From Buxus sempervirens (taxonomy: Eukaryota; Streptophyta; Magnoliopsida; Buxales; Buxaceae): DNA of 64,000 bases. How positions within the stretch are numbered: position 1 is the first letter of the stretch; every line of letters begins with the position of its first letter. Location: NCBI GenBank assembly GCA_947561395.2, contig OX387185.1, positions 40,682,602 to 40,746,601 of the forward strand, written 5' to 3'. This document shows, in pieces, positions 1 through 14,700 of this stretch. Position numbers and translations under genes: made by a program. The notes beneath the pieces were generated by a model. That model searched no databases. It was not told the origin of the DNA and saw nothing but the letters and a program-made list of their open reading frames with translations.

Positions 1-2662
1 AGGACGGTAGTTGCAACCAAGGACCAAGGTTGTCAATGTCGTTTTGATCAACATTTCGCTTGATGTTGCTGGTGAAATGTCGCTGACTTATAGGAAAATG
101 GCCAGGACATGATTGTTTAGTAAAAAAGGAGAAAAAAGCATAAAAATAGTAAATTATTCTAATATTATGATATTTCCATGTTTAAATGGGACTAAAATAC
201 GCCTAAAAACATAAGAATTGTGACAAAAACATATGTAAATGTGGAATAGTGGATCATTTGCATATTTAAAGGAAGTATAACGATGAAGATACAATGGCAT
301 AGGCTGATAAGCACACATATTTACGTAGTAAACCTGAAAATGCATATGCAAATAGAAAGTGCTTGCATGAAGATACCATGTCACAGGTGACTTTTCCTTC
401 ATTTTGTTGAAATGTCGCCGACATTGAAACACTTGTTGCAACTGGAACTGAGGAGAGTTAGATTGATTGGTGTGATTTGCATGTAAGTTAAGGAAGAAAT
501 GTGATTGCTAATGTCTTTCTTGTAGGTCTTTTAATATCCTCAGGCTGCTGTATCCATGGCTTTATACTCTGGTTTGAATGATAACCAATATTTGTCAGCA
601 AAGATTGATCACACATTCTGGGTGGAGTACGTTTTGAAGATGTGGTCCTTTTCTCCAGTCCTGTGACCAAACGATACTTGAATGGCACTAGAAACAAGCT
701 GCTTGTGATTTGATTTGCAGGTTTATGTATTGCAGTTGCCTAGAAACCCATGAAATAATTAATATTAGAGCATGATCTGAAAAATCATGGTCAAGCATAT
801 GATTCTTGCAAAACTCCTGGAGAAAGTCCATGTGACTGATAGAATCTTGAGATAGTTCACTAATCTCTTCCTGGAGTCATATCCTTTAGTGAGTTGCACG
901 CAAGGTGTAGTTACTACTGACTGGGAGTTGTTGTAGAGGAAGCTGCTTGTCATGTAAAACTGTGTTAGGCCTTTCTTACCATTAATACCCTATTATATTC
1001 TTATTGCTAAAAGCATAGTAACATAAAAATTTTAATCATTGCTAATCGTGTGGCCACTTGTTTACATTTTTTTGTTTGTACATATGTATATACGTATATA
1101 TTTTAAAATCATTACCAGTTGTCATTATTGCTATTGTCATGCTGTTTTTAGGTTTTTTATACGACCTGTCCAGTGAAGAATTCTGGACTGGCTCTGGTTT
1201 GAAGGACATACAGAAACAGTGAAGCCAATGGAATTGTATGAATGTTAAATTTGCTACCTGTCCAATTTCATTGTCGTCATTAACTGGAAACTGGCTAGCA
1301 TTTAGGACTCGTTAGCTGAGTAAAAACATAATAGGTAATTTGAACCTTCTCCAAATAAAGGAATTTTATAATGTAATTTCTTTGTCATCATTGAGCTGAA
1401 AATTTCCCATACGTGAATACGGTAAGGTGGCAAACGTGCGGATACCTTCCTGGAATGGTTCCATGTCTAGAATCCTGGCCTGGATGACTACTAATGGGTG
1501 AGGATGGTCAAACACTTTTAAGGTGCCAGAGCAAGGTATGGTTTTGGATTTGGGTGCGTTCCCGAAATAAATGGGAAAGGCATGGACCATGTACCTAATG
1601 TGAAAGTGGGGGCCTGAATTATGTTGCCTGGCTGGCTTTATGGTAGTCTAACTAAACCCCTACCAAAAGAAGATTGTAAGTCCCCGAAGCTAAAAGCAGG
1701 GTACTTACAACAGCTTCGAAGCACAAAAAATGAGGTAGAGGTGTACTGATATGATAATATAACAAAATCAAAATTTGTGAGCTCATAAAGGAAGGATAAG
1801 ACCTCTATCCCTCACCTTGTCTAGCATGTATAGGTGGGATGCCTCTAAAAAATGATGTTGTGACTGCTTCCGTCTTGGTAATTCTGCGAGCTAGGTCATT
1901 GTCTGATTGGAGATGTGGGAGAAGATCTTTTGCTTGCCCATTCAAGATTTCAGCTGTCTAACTTGGTACCCAGACTTCCTAGGCATCTCTGTTAGCTCGT
2001 AAACTGATAGATTGATGATGAATCCCCTTCCACCACTGCGATCTCATTCCTGGCTATGGCATTCTCCTAAACCCATAACCAGGGCACGAATTTGCCACTT
2101 GAAGTGCATCAGCAATGCTAGTAAGTTCTGAGAAGCTGTGGAGAAAAGTACCATCGTCATCTTTGAAAGATACCTCCAATCCTTATTCTACATGGATTAG
2201 TAGAGAATGCATTAAATTGTGCTGGACAGCCCCCATGGAAGGCAGGCGCCAAGCTATAGGCGGATTGAACTTAGCAAGGGAGAGATTCAAGAAGAGGTAA
2301 GAAGACAGACATAGGAAGAAAACCAATGATTTTATGTGTTTAGGTTTGTTTTCCCTAATTTCACCCCCACCAAATTCTTAATTATTATTATTTTTTAGGT
2401 CAAAAAATAGAAAAAGAAAAATTATGTTTATTAGCTATAAAGCTGCATCCTATATTTTTGGCCCTCAATTTTTGAAGAAGAAATCAAAATGTCTATTTGT
2501 ATGGTTGTTTCTCCTCAATTTTTCTTTTTATATTTTTTAAGTTTTTGAATTTGAAGTAATTTGTTTCTCATGTTCTCCATCGAATTTCCTTGGGTACTAT
2601 AATTTCTGTTACCCTTTCATTCTTTGAGATTTTTTACCACTTATCAATTAATATATCTTAAG
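1..2662 (+). other. Intron of CPSF73-II upstream of the first visible exon
   Basis: Apart from the MITE at 18-434 this stretch shows no exon encoding the expected N-terminal MBL motifs and no recognisable transposon protein. It contains many stops in all frames. The upstream donor is outside the window. Confidence 0.6.
18..434. mobile_element. hAT-type MITE, about 417 bp
   Basis: The left end CAAGG..TTGTCAATGTCG and the reverse complement of the right end (AAGTGTTTCAATGTCGGCG) share most positions. GTTGCAAC flanks both sides (10-17 and 435-442) as an 8-bp target-site duplication. No coding capacity is seen. The exact left base is uncertain by a few positions because CAAGG is repeated there. 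Confidence 0.5.
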
Positions 2663-2799
2663 GTTCTTGGAGCGGCAATGTTTTATGCAAAGGTCGGAGA
2701 TAGCACTATGGTCTACACGGGAGATTACAATATGACACCGGATGGACATCTTGGAGCAGCTCAAATTGACCGATTACGGCTAGATCTCCTTATAACAGA
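2663..2799 (+). CDS. CPSF73-II: CPSF73-II exon a (first in window)
   Basis: This exon starts in phase 0 after TTAAG with [10 protein letters not shown] and ends LLIT plus two bases of the Glu codon before gtaagg. It carries the motif-4 aspartate in YTGDYN. The preceding exon should end in the motif-3 His codon; I find no such exon in 1-2662. Confidence 0.93.
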
Positions 2800-5700
2800 G
2801 TAAGGGCAGATTCTTATATTTGCTTATGAAGTTCTGTTACTGTGTTTTTCTAGTATTTTTTCTTACTATAAGAGATGATGTCTATGGAAATGTATGGAAC
2901 AACAGTTGGAATTTCAAAATTTTTCTTGAACAATCTTCGGAAATTCATGTTAATATTTCTAGTGTAAATGTAGAGGCACCTTTTTTTTTTTCTGTTTAAT
3001 AGTGGTCGTGATAATTATATATTTTAAATGTTTTATACTTTTTCTATCACTATCAGGTACATTGGTACATGTTCTTATGTAAGTTGGATAAGTAATATGA
3101 ATATATTGGAAACTAAGGGGAAAGTGGTGTCTGATTATTGATCATTTGTATGCATCAATGCTTAACCATTTAGAAGCGATTAAGTGATCTCATCAATCTT
3201 GTGCTGGTCAAACTTTCACTGGGGAACCTAGCTTATTGAGGAGCTTTTCTTCAGTACATTGAATGGGTGTTCGTTGCATTCAAGTACTTGGTCCATTCAA
3301 TACTAAGATTTTCTTTTTCTCAAGATAGATGTGAAAAGCCTCATTATCATGTGGATTGGAGTCTCTTGATCATGTGTTTGCTGAGATGCGTTTTGAAAGT
3401 ATCTGGAGGTCATGGATTGGGAATTTTATTTCCTTGGCATCTTTTTGAAATTTGAAATTTTATCTATTTTAAATGTCTAGCTGAAGATGCCTTTGCCAAG
3501 TGAATCTCTCTTCTCTTTTTTGGTTTGTTATTTTGTTAGAGTTTCCGATTTAGATTGATTAGCTTTTTTTATTTTATTTTATGAATAAAGAAGTATTATA
3601 TATATTATAATGAAATGTACACAAGCGGGGTGAAGATACTGGGGAACAACATCCCCTACCTCTATGGCACCAACTGCACTGATACACGGTAACGTTATTG
3701 GTGCATTTAAGTTCTTTTCTTTTCCTGGGGAAGTTAAGATTGAGAAAGTAGTATTTCTACTTTAAAGGTTTGTTTTGTTTCAAGTTTTTTATGATTCTCA
3801 TTTGGCACGTAGATTTGATCTTTCTTTATATGGAATAAATTCATTGCCCCCTGGAGTTTCTGGCTGTGTTTGGATAGTGGCTTAGAATAAAATTTTTACC
3901 CAATGTAATTTGGTTTATGGATGTGGTTGTTCCTGAGTTGGTGTCAATCATCTTACTTATGCTGGCTATTTGAGTATTTTATGATTGAGTTTTGACTTAG
4001 ATTGAACCTCCTGAAGATTTTTGAAAGATGCTCTTGTTCCTTGGCCAATGGGTCCTTTAGGAGTAGGGAACAATTTTCTGGACTATGATCGTGCTTGCTC
4101 TATATTGGGATATTTATTAGGAGAGGAACTTTTTGATCTTTGAAGACAGTAAGAGAGAAATTTGTCAGTTTTGTGCTGATTCTATATTCGTTTTGCTTGA
4201 TTAGTGTTTGGTTGAGGCTTATCATTGTGATGTCTTGTAGCTGATTTTTGTTTCTTTTAGTGCATTCTAGTTGAATGATTCTATAGTTTTTCACAGGATC
4301 CATAATGTTGTCTCTGTAAACTTTCATTGTCCTTGTAAACTAGTTTTCTCTTTATTTCACACATATATAATACTGTTTTTTCTTTTCCAATTAAGCAGAT
4401 GAGTAACTGATGTAGTTTGGGTTGTGCCAGTGAATATTTGCATACTATTAAGTGCAGTGGAGATTTAGAGGTACGAGGAAGAGAAGGAAGTTGATGCATT
4501 AGTCTCTCTTCCTTCAGTGCTTTGGGCTAGTGAAGGAGAGAGTGGGTGCATGCTTGCGGACAAATGGAGCAGCAAGCACTCATTATTGATACAGTCATGT
4601 TAATGGTTGCATCCTGGTATCTTAGAAGATGCGCCACTATAGCAGCTTCCTCCCCTTAGGAGCTACAATGTTCTTCTGTTTGGTACCCCTTTTTTTGTGA
4701 GGGATCAATCATAATGAAAGTTCTTGTCAAGGGGACTGGATCCACCTAGGGCTGTAAATCAAGGATTAAAATCTCGGTCTCGGACTCGGTGTCGCCCGAG
4801 CCCGAGACCAAGTCAACTAGGGCGATACACTCAGTATCGCCCGAGTTTGGGCGAGTTGCCCAAAATAATTCAAAAAAATAAAAAAATCTGAAAAAAATGC
4901 AGAAAAATACTGAAAATTAATCTAAAACTATGCATGTATAATAGGAGTTAAAATTATCAATATAGGCTTAAAAAATGACATTTAGAATGCAAAAAGGGTC
5001 ACTAATGAGCTCTTTAATGTCATCTAAAAATATAAGTTGTTAAAATTGAACATAATATGATAATAATGCAAGAAACAAAGTAAACAACATCATGTCGAGC
5101 AAAAAGTAATGACAAACCTCATCCCCATCTCCACCAACTACTAGCTAAGTCACCACCCCCTTTCCCACTTCCATTGGCATCCATTTGCTGATATGTGTAA
5201 TGCACCTAATTTGACCCACTCTCTGGAAAACAAAATATCACAAACTCCTCTCCCACTGGATGCCCAGACTCGACTGACTCTAAATAATCATAATATCCTG
5301 AAGTCCAGACCCCAGAACTACTACTAGAATGAGGATGATGTGGTCCATATGGATAATCTCCTCCCTGATGATCATGATATCCAAGTGCACTACCACTGGA
5401 GTCTAACAATGGTTGCAGCTGCAATGGAGGATACGGTCCTGGTCCATATGGATAAAACTGTGGAATCTGTGGATAATCATGTGCATATGGAGGATGATGC
5501 GCTAACCCTGAATAGGTTGGAGTTGGATAGCTTGGATAATCTCCGAAGCCCAAGCTGCCAAACCTGTGCTCCAACTCATCATGAGGATAACTGTTAGGTG
5601 GCAAGGTCTCATCACTATCACGCCATACAGACTTCCCTTTGTCCCTCTGACCCTGACTATGTGAACCAACTCCACGTTGCTGATATGGCACACCGTGGTG

Positions 5701-8700
5701 AGTGTCTTGTGCCGCTTGATATGCATCTGCCTCCTCCACAGTCAAAGGTTCACGTTCACTGTCATCAGCACCACCTCCATTGCCACCACCAGATGGAGAT
5801 GTGGATCCTCTTCCTGCACTATCGGTACCAGAGCTCGAGTCATGCTCGTTATCATCCTCATCCTTATCTATCCATTTAGTATGTGCTGCATCCTCATGCT
5901 CCTCATCACCACTATCAACTGAAATAGCATCAGAATGACGCCGATCTCTGTCTCCTTCATCATCTGACTGCATCCAATCATTTTGTACACTATCCAGCAG
6001 GGCAACTTCTTTTTCCCTTGTCCACTCATCAAGCACATCATCCTCCTCAAAAATCACGTTCAGGTCTACTGGATTGTAGTATGCATCATCATGATCTCTC
6101 ATTTGTAGATTTTGCACTTTCAACCTCAAATTATAGTGTACAAACACAAGTTCATGCAATTTCTTTGCCTTAAACCGGTTTCGAGCTTTCGTGTGAATTG
6201 CTTGGAACATCTTCCAATTACGCTCGCATCCAGATGAAGAGCACACCACACTTAATACCTTTAATGCAATTGATCTCAAGTGGGGTGCCTGTGAGCTGTA
6301 GTTATTCCACCAAGAACCTACAAATTAAAAAATACACATACAATAAGGGTATCCACTTACATATATACGATAAAATGAAATAACTTAAAGTTATGTAATA
6401 AGATTCATTGGAGACTTAAAGTCCCTGCACTTACATGGGAGGTCTCTTTCTCGTTGGTTGATAACTATGGCATCCCCAAAGTGCTCGATTGCATCTTCAT
6501 AATCTCTAATCTATTAATCAAGAAAACAACATTAATTTAATGTAATGGTTGTGACCTTCATGCAAATTAAGTGATAGTAATCAAAGTATATACTATATAT
6601 ATTAATCTTTACACTTAGCCTTTCAACTTTCCTTTACCTCATTCTCGGCTCGGGCTGCTAGATTCATTTTTGGCTCCAATCTCTCAATCATGGGCATTAA
6701 GTCTTCCCTAATCTCTTTGTGTGCAGCCATATTGTATTTTTACTGAAAAAAGAGATTAAGGAAGTACGCTGCGTATACAAGAAATTCATATTTCATAAAA
6801 AAAAGTATTTAGACACTATAATAATATAATTTCTTATGAAATATTGGAACTAAATATAAAGAAAGTCAACAATCAATGATACCTGCAGTGTGGATATCCT
6901 GATGCAATTGCTTGTTCCATCTCTTGTCAATGACCTGTCCAAAATTGTTTAGAGTACTTCACTGAAATTTGCATTGCCAATTTGGCTCTATCAATCGCTT
7001 CATATAATATGGGCATGGCTGGCTTCTTGTCCTGATCCACTAGTTTCAAAACCTTTGCTAGTGGCTCCATGACTTGAACCACAAATTCAATCTTCTTCCA
7101 AGTGTCTTTATTTAGGATAATCTCTACAACTTCCCTTGTCTCAGCCTTTTTTGTTTTTGTTGGGCACATTGAATTCTCAACTTGATACCATTCATCTGAT
7201 ACAAATAACTGCTTCAAAGGATCTCGGTATCAATAAAGGGACTCCATAGCTATGAACTCTGTACAAAATCTCGTAATGCCAGGTCTCAACAACTCTGGGC
7301 CCTGAGTAAACCTTGCATTCATTAAATTGACCAACCTTGCACTATTATAGATGAAGGTGGTTATCTTCTTCCCTAGCACAAGTCCTTCCTTAACCTTGTC
7401 CACTTTTGAAATATCCTCCAACATCAAGTCAATGGTGTGGGCAGCGCATGGAGTCCAATACAAATGCTTCCTCTTCTCCATCAACAATTGTCTAGCTGCT
7501 TTATAGGATGTTTCATTATCACTGATGATCTATTAGGAATCAGGATGGAAAATGCACAATTATTATGTAATCAAAATATCAACTTAGCAATTTGTAATGA
7601 AATGATAAATAGTAAATACTAAATACACAATTACATACCTGAATAACGTTCTCCTCCTTTACCTCTTCCACCATGTCATCCATTAACTGAAATATAAATT
7701 CCTTTGTCTTACTTTGGTTTGACACATTTACACTTCTCATAAATATCATGTGCCGATCACAATATACGAGGACATTGATTATGTTCGCTCGAGTACATGA
7801 TGACCAACCATCACACATGATCGTCACTCCCCATGTCTTCCACTTTTTTCTCTGTTCATGTATATATCCTTTGATTTCATCAACCTCCTCTCTCAGGTAC
7901 TTTCCACTCATTTGTGTTGGTGTCGGCTCCCTAACACCAGGCTTTGCCTATATAATCACATCGAGCATACTCTAGAAATATGGAGTGTTGGCGGCGTTGA
8001 AAGGGATGGCATTATATGCAAAAAACTTCGTACATACTCTCCCAACCTTGTGAATCCATTTAGTGCTAAATATGGCCTTTAACCTTTTTTGCTTCGAATC
8101 ATGTGATGGATACATTTAAGGATCCATGCTCCTCAAATGATCCCCTCTATTTGCAGGCATAGATGGCATGGTACTCTCTCTCTGTCTATGGGTCTGGGAG
8201 CCTCCCCCTCCCTCCCTCATGCTACCTCAACTCCTGCTCTCTTACGCCCCGATGATCCTCCTACATCAAAGTAAGAAGGGCGTACTGATACAGAATGGCG
8301 CCTCAAGTCATCCATCCGCATAGTCTCTATACTCTGACGTCGAGCAAACTCTATCTGCTTTCTGCCCCACTGCTCCATGTCATCATCACTGTCACCACTC
8401 CTAGGCCCAGACCCACGGCCGAATATTGCTTCCTCGTTTAATGTATCTAATAAATGTTCTTTATCCCTCAATGTCTTCACCTTTGCATTTTTCCTAGTCC
8501 TCAAATGTTTTTGCATGGCCCGCATTATCTCACTTGAAACTTTTGTACATCCGGCTACATCACCCTTCTTATGTGCTAGGTGCTCCTTAAGCTTAGTCAC
8601 ACCTCCCCACATATCCCGTCCACAGTAATTGCACATGATATGTCTGACATTACTTCTAACAATGGAGCAATGCTGCCACCCAACATCAGGTTCACGTGGC

Positions 8701-11700
8701 ATGATTAAACCTATTAAAAATGAAACAGATTACAACATAAAATCAATCATACAACATTACAAATATTTATTAAACAAAAACCAAATTTAAACAATGAATT
8801 TATTTTATTAAAGTTGTTGACAACTAATTTATAGATATTAAATGAAATAATACAATAAATATACAATTAACTTAAATATAAAGAGTAGAATATACTTTAA
8901 AAAACAAAGTATAGTTTTTTGAAATAGCTAAAAAAATATAAATATCTACTTAAGAAACAAAGTATAGTTATTTGTAACAAACCAAGAATATAATTACACA
9001 AATAACTTAAACATAAGTATAATTTCTTGTTATTAAATCAAATAATACAATAAATAAAATAATTTTAATAATTTTATTTTTGGAAAATTAATGCAAGGAC
9101 ATACAACCTACTATGAAGTGATTCATGTGTCAATCAAGTGAATACACGAGGAGGAAATTAAAAAAAAAAGACATTATTTAAAATTTTCGGAATAGTAAAA
9201 AGCCCCAATTTTCAAAGACTAATTACTCACTAACACAAGTGTTTTTTGCAAAAACTTCAAATCTAATAGTCTCTACTATGTTATAGGAAGATTTTAAGAC
9301 AAATACAAAGAGTTAAAATGAATCATAGAGGAAGAAATCACCTTTCTTGCAACTTTCCAAAAAACTGTTAACTTTTTTTTGGAATCTCAGATCTGCAACA
9401 ATGGAGGCTAGATTCATGTTTTGATTGTTACAGGATGGTAGAATGGGCCAAAATAGGGTGGGGATGAGAGGGTTTTGCAAAACTCCCTTTCAGTAGGGAG
9501 AAATCAACTCGGGAACGCTAGAAATGGCGTCCCGAGTTCGATAGAGGATTTTTAAAGCCTCTGTCGACAGTATCGCGAGACGTGTCGGCCCGATACGAGT
9601 GGTTTTTCTTAAACCTGTCGTATTGAACCTCGGTATCGACTTGTCCAAAGTCGATACCGAGTTAACTCGGCCGATACTACTCAGTATCGGCCGATACTTT
9701 AAACTTTGCTGTAAATGGGTTGGATTCAAGATCCGATTTTGACTTGTATTCAATCCTAATAGCTGAATATGGATTTACAATATTATCCATTGGATTGAAT
9801 ATGGTTTACAATTTTGATATCCAAAAAAATTATTGAATATGGATTCTTCCATATCTGACCAAAATCCAAATAATATCCGAAAGCCCAAAGCCTTGCTTAA
9901 GTTTTGAAGCTTAAGGCCTATAGTTTGAAGGCCTTCTAAGGTGTTAAGGCCTGCCAAAGCCTTTTACAAATTTTGTTATTAATATTTATATTAAAATATT
10001 CTAACTTAAAGTGTTAAAGGTTGACTGCTTAAGCCTAACTTAAATCATTGTTCCCGAATCCCAACCAATATGGGACCAAAGAGATAAAAGTCTTAGCCTT
10101 CACAACATAAACTATTAAACTGAAGCAACATGTTGTTTCAGACTTGAGAATCAGTTGTTCAAGACTAAACCAAAACATAATAAAATATTTATATATATTA
10201 ATTAATAATTCAGTCGAATTTCAATATGAGACGGTGTATTTGAAGTCAAATATGAATCAAAAGATTGAGAATTCGATTCGATATCAATTGAATTCGAATA
10301 TTGATAATATATTAATGGTTTGAATACGAGTCTAGGTATATTCGACCCGTTGACAGCCCCAGATCCATCTAGAGACAATGATGTTCCTAAATATATTTCA
10401 TACATATTATATTTACACATATATAGAGACACAGAGTGTGTACACAAACACATGCACACACACTCAAACATACATACATATTCTCCAATTTGGGTCTAAT
10501 TGGAGTGGATTATTCGGTATGAGTTGACATGGCTGCATTATGGATTTAGTTGAGAGTGGCGAAAACTCTCGAGATTACACACTTGGGGTTGAGTACTTTT
10601 GGACAGTTGTTTCTTGTCTAGCATCTATATAGGGTGGGTTGCCCTTTGGATATTTGTGCATTTGGTTTGGATGGTTCATTCCTTGCATGATGACATCTTC
10701 TTTTCCCTTGTGCTGTGGAAAGATAACATTATATCATATGTATTGGCTGGAGGCGTGGTTAGTAGAAGATGGTTCCTTTTGGAGTTATATCCTTGGATGA
10801 TATGCGCTTGTATTGTTGTACTACTTGTTCTAGTATGTCATTGTTATTCATTTAAAAAAAGAGAATAAAAAAAGAAGACAGGTGTGTGTGTGTGTATGTG
10901 TTTGTATATTGTAAATGCTTAAAGTGATTGGAAGAATTTTTGAATTTCCTTTTTCTTTTAGTGTGGTATGTTTTTTCTGAAAACTAGAAAGTTGCTTTTT
11001 TGCCCTCAAATACAAGAATTTTTTTCCAAAAGTCGAACCAAACAAATCCTACAATTCCATTATTGTTATTGCTTCTATATTGTTTTGTCAGTATTATTTT
11101 TTATATTTTTTCATCGTCTTCAGATAGATATTATTTTCATATTTTTAAATTTTAAAGTTATTATTATGAGAATTTTTGAAAATTATTTTGGCAAAAATGA
11201 TATTCTTTTCTTAAATTATTTTTTCTCTGACAGATCAACATATGCAACAACTGTTCGTGATTCGAAGTATGCTCGTGAGAGGGAATTTCTCAAGGCTGTA
11301 TGTTACCACTTCATGTAATTTCAAATTTTGCATTGTTTACTTGATCTCTGGTTATAGTTCATCCTCAAAAAATTGCGTTAGCTTTCTTATGAAGATTTTG
11401 AAGGCAAATAGTTATAGAATTAATCTCAATTGTACTTTAATATATTTAAATTTGACAAAATTCTCAATGTTCTTTCATTTAGTTCAATTTCTTTCATAGA
11501 AAAATCTGTATGGTGTTAGATCAAAGTCCAAACATTGCTAGCAACTGTTGGGAGGGCATAACTCTTTTAGAGGGTTGAAGGCATGGGACTTGTATTGTGT
11601 TCTTAGAATTTTCTATGTCGTATTTAAGTAGGAACAGCTAGTTTCTCACCATGATCAATTATGAGGCAAATGTTTTGGAATTTTTGGGAATATATTCTCA

Positions 11701-14700
11701 TAATGGACTATGCCTTTATTCATTAGGAAAATAGACTGTCATTGTAGGTTGACATTCATTCTATGGTAGGGATGAGTGGCGATTCATGGGCCTTGAGTTG
11801 AGAGGTCACATCATGTACATATTGGCTTTCCATGCAGTTATGTGGTACATTTGGCTCGAGAGGAATCGCAGAATTTTCCAGGATAGAAGGGGACGTGTGG
11901 AGCATGTCCTGGAAAATTCTATGTCGTCGATTGCCTCATGGGTTTCCATTCATCCTGAGTTTAGAGGATTGTCTATTTCAGAGATTGTGAGAGATTGGCA
12001 TAGCTTCTACCTCTCTCCTATGGCTTCTTAGCAGGGGTTTTACTTGGGGTCCGTTTGTTATGCATTTTGAGTAGTCCTGGCATCTTTTGAGGACTCATTT
12101 CTCATGGGTCCTTTTGATTGTATTGTTCTTTTCTACCCTATTTATATCATTTCTCTCATTACTTATCAAAAAAAAAAAAAGAATAATACCATTTCTCGAA
12201 AGCACTGTACGTCAAAAAAGCTGGAGTTACCTTAGGCCCCAATTGATTCACGGAATTGGAGCTGGAATTTGAGGTAAGAATTGGAATTGGGCTCTCAATT
12301 CCAATTTTTGTGTTTCGTTGAATATTTCAAATTTGGAATTATAATTCAACCCAATTCCATTGAATTCGTTTTTAGTCTATTTTATAGATAACCCCATTCA
12401 CAACGTGATAGATGGGAATTCTGATTCTTCTGCTCCAGAGTTCATATGGAGATAATATTGAGTAATTAAAAAAGCATTCTTTATAGAGAAAAGGTTCTAG
12501 GGAGGCAACTCTAAAAGGAGAGGGGAGTGCTCTAGAGGGAGAAAATATAAAAAGAGAAGGTACTAGAGAGTGAAAATTCAAGAGATATAAGGTTCTAGAA
12601 AAAATAGGTTCTATAGAGAGAATTCTATAAAGAGAGACGAATGCAGTAGAGATAGAAAACTCTAAAGATAGAAGGTTTTAGAAAGAGAGAAAATTCTAGG
12701 AAGAAAGATGAATTCTCTGGAGAGAGAATCATTGATTTGCATTTTTGGTATCTTTGCAGCGTGTCGGCTAAACGGGATGGCGTGTCGAGCGAAATAGGAA
12801 GGAAAACACAAATTTTTTTGGCGATTTTTCACGGCGTGTTGGCGAAACTGGGTGACGCGCTGACGAAACTTCCCAAAAATTAAAAAAAACTCTCAGTTTT
12901 TGTCTTTGTTGATTTTTCCAGAGTTTCGGCTGCTGAAATTTTGTTTTGTGCCTTGTCATGCCCCAAATATGGTATAATAAAATATAATAAATACTATAAT
13001 TTCTTCGGATTTGTAGTGTGATTGCTGTTCCCACCTCACGTGAGAATTAAGCAACCACATGAACCCACACTACCGTAATCAATTCAAAACATAAAGAATA
13101 ATTCAGTTTGAATTAAACTAAGACTAGGCACAAAAGTCAAATCATATTACGATAACATGTAAATTAGACCTTTGATATTCAAAAAATAAATAGGGTAATT
13201 AAATTTAACAAAAAATCAACTTAAATAATAAATAAAACCTTCCTAAAATTAAAACAACTAAAATAAAATAATAAAATCCAATGAACTCTTATCAATCAAA
13301 AGTAAGTCATATATGTACCAAGTAGACTTATCTCAACGCCTTATCACGCCATTTTTGGTAATCTACTAACCCCAATCCTGATTTTGATTTATACTGCATG
13401 TAATAAAATAATTTGATCAGCAAAGCTCAGTAAATAGTATTTCACAATCCACATACTTGGTTCCTATTGGAAATCTTTAACATATACAATAGCAGAAATT
13501 TAAATTCATGCAAATGTGTTTTTCATACAACCAGTGTAAACCTAGGATGCATGCATATGATCCTAAACAAATATCTTTTTTATGCCATGCTATGTAAAAC
13601 AAGAAATATTTGCACAACAAATATGCAATACATGTGAAGGGTATTAGATGGCACACATTTCCGCTATAGTCTCTAGGTCCCCTAACTTTCAGTACATTTA
13701 TATCAGTCTACATGTACATTTTTGTTATACGGGTTTTCCACTGTGTATGCAAATCATGAAATTCTCATTTTATTTTATTATCATGCTATCATTCATTATT
13801 CCTAATCATGCAACTCTGCTGAACTCTCATATATGCAGTTTTCCTATGCTTTCATGAATAAATAAATAGAAGAATACACGATTTTAATATCAATAACCGA
13901 TGTTACATGGACACTTCACACGACCCAAAGTACCCATGTCCGACACGACACGACATGTGTATGGGTATGAGATATGTGTCGGATCCTTTGCATGTTCTCT
14001 TGGACATGGCAACCCAAGATCAATCAAAAAATAATTATCAAATAATTAACTTGCAAGAAATGAATCAAAAAAGATAATAGTTTTTGCAAACTCAAAAATT
14101 GCAAGCAATGACTTAAAAAGAAAAATATAGGGGGAAGAAAAGGAAAAACAGAAATATGAAAGCTAGGCTTCTAATTGGCATTATTGACATTTACTTGGAG
14201 ACTTTTCAGCCGAATCCCAGTATCCTTATCCAAATTTTGGACACTTCTCAACCGAGTCCCCGTATCCTAAGTTTTGAGGGTCAAGTGAATCCGACTCCTA
14301 GACACATACCCACACCCGACACTCGTACCCGAGTCCATGTAACATAGTCAATAACCATCTATACTATATATAAAGGGAAGCGTCCATTTGGAAAGCGTGC
14401 CAAACTAATAACTTTTTTTCCCCCAAAACACCCTTTTAAATTCTCTCAATAATGCATTATGTTGGGGACGTGTTTTACTTTTTCTCTCTTATCCCACTCC
14501 TCCAAAACAGTTACGTGACTGTTTACTTCCTATATTTTCTCTGACAAATAATCTCTTACTTGCTATCCTTCAAGACAAGTGTCCACTCAGTTGTTGTATA
14601 TTTCTATAAAAATCTCTTTAGTAACTTTTAAACTTGTCCCAAATAGTTATTTATATTTAATGTTTTATGATATGTGCCACCTGCTAGTAAATAATAAATT

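Larger units (their letters stand above)
4747..10361. mobile_element. Outer non-autonomous hAT-like element (about 658 bp native), split by the inner hAT
   Basis: The left end TAGGGCTGTAAAT (4747-4759) resumes at 9709 and runs to the right end, whose reverse complement is TGGGGCTGTCAACGGGT. Flanks are GATCCACC (4739-4746) and GATCCATC (10362-10369), a 7/8 target-site duplication. Removing 4760-9716 leaves about 658 bp of AT-rich sequence with repeated GAATATGG/ATTCGA motifs and no coding region. Confidence 0.72.

Noticed and set aside
5340..5922. Several + strand frames of 74-93 residues
   Set aside because: They are antisense shadows of the low-complexity C-terminal exon of the hAT transposase.
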